A model generated the notes under the pieces. It saw only the letters and a list, made by a program, of their open reading frames with translations. It was not told where the DNA came from and searched no databases. From assembly GCA_005406025.1 (NCBI GenBank), contig BGZK01000279.1:186001-250000 (forward strand): a stretch of DNA of 64,000 nucleotides. The letters are read 5' to 3'. The position numbers and the translations under genes are program-made. The DNA comes from Eumeta japonica. Taxonomy: Eukaryota; Arthropoda; Insecta; Lepidoptera; Psychidae. Shown here one piece after another: positions 61,514 through 64,000 of this stretch; positions within the stretch are counted from its first letter, which is position 1, and every line of letters starts with the position of its first letter.

Positions 61514-62756
61514 ATGATTGCTTATTCTGGTCTTTAAAATTTTTAGAAACATAAAAAACAACTGTTTGTTATTTTTCAAATATTTCGTCAGAGATAACTT
61601 TTGAACCAAAAAAAAAACCGCTGTGAATAGGGCTTGCGGCATCAAATGTAGTTTTTTGAGCATAACAAGTGTTTAAGTCTTGAAAATCGATAGGTCATTT
61701 AATTTAAAAGTTGACTAAAAAATATTCTTCTTTTTTCTTATAGATTTTCGACATTGAGGCAATTTTATTTATTTCAACAAGGCTTATACGACATTTGATT
61801 GATATTTTTAAGTGAAAACAGATATTAAGAAAAGCCCGTCTATTAAAAATATCGTCAAATTCTATAATTTTGCCCGCTATTTTCAATTTTTCAATCATAA
61901 CTTAAAATATATACGTTTAATGGAAAACCATAGCTAATTACAATAATAATAACATAGATTCAAATTTGATATTCATAAGCATCGAAATTAAATTATTTCA
62001 TAAGTTATTGAAATATTAACATGCGGGAAAAATTAAATGCCAATGAGTCCAATTTTGCCAACTTTACATTGCTAAGCCATTTTAAGACATATAATGCTGA
62101 AATTAAGATATATTGAAGTAAGTAGGATAATATTGTGGTACAATCTTCCAAAAGGAATAAAATGATATCTTTTTAGCCAAATATCATCTCTAAAAGTCTT
62201 TTGGACAAAATAAGTAGCCTTATATATTTTCTTCATATAGATACATCAGAAGGGCCAGGGTTATCAAAATACAAACAATTTTGAAAAATATTTATTTTCT
62301 TAAAGGAAACGCAGCGCTCTCAATACTATCGTCTATTATAATTACTGTTATAATACCTAAATGGTACCTATACTTTAAAAGAATTTTTAAAATTCAAAAC
62401 AAAGGGGCATCATCAAACAAAAAATCTACCTGCACAGACACAGCAAAAACATTCAAAAAATTAAAAAAAATAATAAAATAGAATCATCGCACAAAACAAA
62501 TTCCTCAAGAAGTTCGTTAACTTGTACTAAATTTATTTTTCAACTATGCTATCGTCAGGTACATCATCTTGATAAGGCGATTTTGTTTAAAAAATGTTAG
62601 ATCTTCTTTCCTTTTAATAGTTTTGTAGAAAGATATTGTATATCTTTTCTCAGCACTCTACAGACTAGCGAACCCGGATTACTTTGCTATAAGTAGATGC
62701 TATGTGTATGGTGGGATTTGAAGGGTATTATTCATTGAAAGTCGGTGTCTTCTTTA
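61514..62756. other. AT-rich, nothing recognised upstream of GMPPA
   Basis: Only chance ORFs (up to 72 codons) with poor composition. The 47-bp satellite begins at the end of this stretch. Confidence 0.5.
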
Positions 62757-63372
62757 AAAGCGCCATCTGTAAGATAATAAAATGTAAGTCAGTGTTTTAT
62801 TTAAAAGCGCCATCTGTTAGATAATGAAATGTAAGTTACTGTTTTCTTTAAAAGCACCATCTGTTGTATAGTAAAATGTAAATCCATGTTTTATTTAAAA
62901 GCGCCATCTGTTAGATCGTAAAATGTAAGTCAGTGTTTTCTGTAAAAGCGCCAACTGCTATATAGTAAAATGTGAGTGTTATTTTTAAAAATGCCATCTC
63001 CAAGATAGTAAAATGTAAGTCAGTGTTTTCTGTAAAAGCGTCATCTGTAATATAGTAAAATGTGAGTGTTATTTTTAAAAACGCCATCTCCAAGATAGTA
63101 AAATGTAAGTCAGTGTTTTCTTTGGAAGCGCCATCTAACGATCGTAAGATGTAAGTTATTGCTTTCTTTGGAAGCGCCATTTGTTAGATAGTACAATGTG
63201 TGACAGTATTTTTTTAAAGCACCATCTATTAGATAGTAAAATATAAGTCAGTGTTTCCTTTAAAAGCGCCATCTGTTAGATAGTAAAATGTAAGTAAGTG
63301 CTATTTTTAAAAACACCATCTGTTAGATAGTAAAATATAAGTCAGTGTTTTATTTAAAAGCTCCATTTGTTA
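62757..63372. repeat. 47-bp tandem satellite, about 14 units
   Basis: Units contain GCGCCATCTGTTAGATAGTA followed by AAATGTAAGTCAGTG. Starts at 62761, 62808, 62855, 62902, 62949, 62992, 63039, 63082, 63129, 63175, 63220, 63267, 63314 and 63361 give spacings mostly of 47, with 43-base variants at two positions that create a 90-bp higher-order period. The minus-strand ORF 62911-63180 with 30-residue repeats arises from this and is not a gene. Confidence 0.9.
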
Positions 63373-64000
63373 CCGTCAAATCTCACAACTTTGTCGATCT
63401 TGCCGAATTTTGCCCAAACAGCGAAATGAACTTGAAACGTTAATAACTAAAAACCTATTTCAAATATTACTGTTTTCTCTTTTAAGTAGAAAACTAGACT
63501 TATTTCTGCAGCACTTACTTCGGCAGCACTGAGCCCTTATAACGCTACTTAATGTCAGTCAGTTGCTTGTCATTTGCTTTCAAAACAACTTCGAATTTAG
63601 TGGTGTCAATTTTTTCTTCAAAAAACTTTATAGAGATCGGTTTGAAGCAATAAAGATATAAGTCATTGATATGGTTTAAAGAAATGTGGTCATATTTTGA
63701 TGATGTTTCATAATTAAAAAATATCGTACGTGTGCTCATGTACGCGCGTGAGAAGTTATACATCTTTGGCATCATTAAAACTAGTTTTTTTAAAAAGGAC
63801 TGGAAAAGGATAGTCAACACAGTCAATAATGTTCAGTTTGACTTTGAAAATTATATAAATAAATATTTATTTTCTTATATTTAGTGTAACATTAATTCTT
63901 TAATTATTCGTAATTCGAATTCTAATTCGAAGCGGGCAGATTCAATCTGTTAATTTTGTGTTACACTGTTAATTTTGTGTTACACTGATGCGCGCGCATC
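63373..64000. other. no recognised gene; small terminal tandem repeat
   Basis: A 19-bp direct repeat (TTAATTTTGTGTTACACTG twice) and the palindrome ATGCGCGCGCAT lie in the last 60 bases. The minus ORF 63545-63826 (93 codons) is not recognised. Confidence 0.4.

Noticed and set aside
62911..63180. 89-codon ORF with 30-residue repeats that looks like a repeat protein
   Set aside because: It is the translation of the 47/43-bp satellite; adjacent units shift frame, so there is no coding constraint.
62757..63372. CRISPR-like array
   Set aside because: Units are contiguous tandem repeats without unique spacers, in a eukaryotic context.

Overview
The window looks like a piece of a moth or butterfly (Lepidoptera) nuclear chromosome. 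It is AT-rich and mostly non-coding, host exons are short and separated by GT-AG introns, and it is dense with repeat types common in lepidopteran genomes: Helitrons with a CTAG-T end, CR1/Zenon-like LINE tails, jockey-like gag, mariner, and dispersed elements bounded by an AGGGTTCCG-type sequence. I see no bacterial genes, operons, CRISPR array, rRNA or intact tRNA gene. The order-level assignment is an inference from repeat content; no species call is possible.

Only one host gene can be reconstructed. GMPPA, the alpha (regulatory) subunit of GDP-mannose pyrophosphorylase, lies on the minus strand from 61188 down to 49103 in nine exons, all with GT-AG introns and consistent phases except at one point. 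Exon 2 is one base short inside the conserved GTRFRPLS motif, so the literal spliced reading frame stops after about 21 codons. Exons 3-9 are fully open and conserved, so an assembly error or a recent loss-of-function allele is more likely than an old pseudogene. Introns 2 and 6 carry transposon copies.

Layout. 1-9.7 kb: unique AT-rich DNA, a (CA)n microsatellite, copies of the AGGGTTCCG family, a CR1/Zenon-like fragment, a TIR element (7.86-8.24 kb), perfect hairpins, a LINE tail and a tRNA-derived SINE head. 10.7-15.1 kb: another AGGGTTCCG element, a complete non-autonomous Helitron (11.86-12.66 kb), and a 5'-truncated LINE (about 14.1-15.08 kb). 15-24 kb: mostly unannotatable, with one more AGGGTTCCG element. 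23.9-31 kb: a Zenon-like tail, a second complete Helitron, a jockey-type element with degraded ORF1 (27.0-29.2 kb), and several blocks of a degenerate purine/pyrimidine minisatellite. 33-35.5 kb: a decayed tandem array and a dead mariner containing a nested hAT MITE with a perfect 8-bp target duplication. 36-44 kb: short MITEs, tandem 121-bp repeats and a Helitron 3' end. 44.2-47.8 kb: two unexplained coding-like minus-strand fragments, an inverted partner of the 29.3-kb repeat, an isolated 1.15-kb GC-rich block, and an antisense endonuclease-RT remnant. 49-61.2 kb: GMPPA. 62.76-63.37 kb: a 47-bp tandem satellite.

The window therefore reads as one metabolic gene (nucleotide-sugar supply for glycosylation) in a repeat-rich, gene-poor neighbourhood. 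No coherent novel multi-gene system was found. The most consequential signals are the GMPPA frameshift, the GC-rich island, and the unidentified coding-like fragments at 44.2-44.8 kb and 8.5-8.8 kb.
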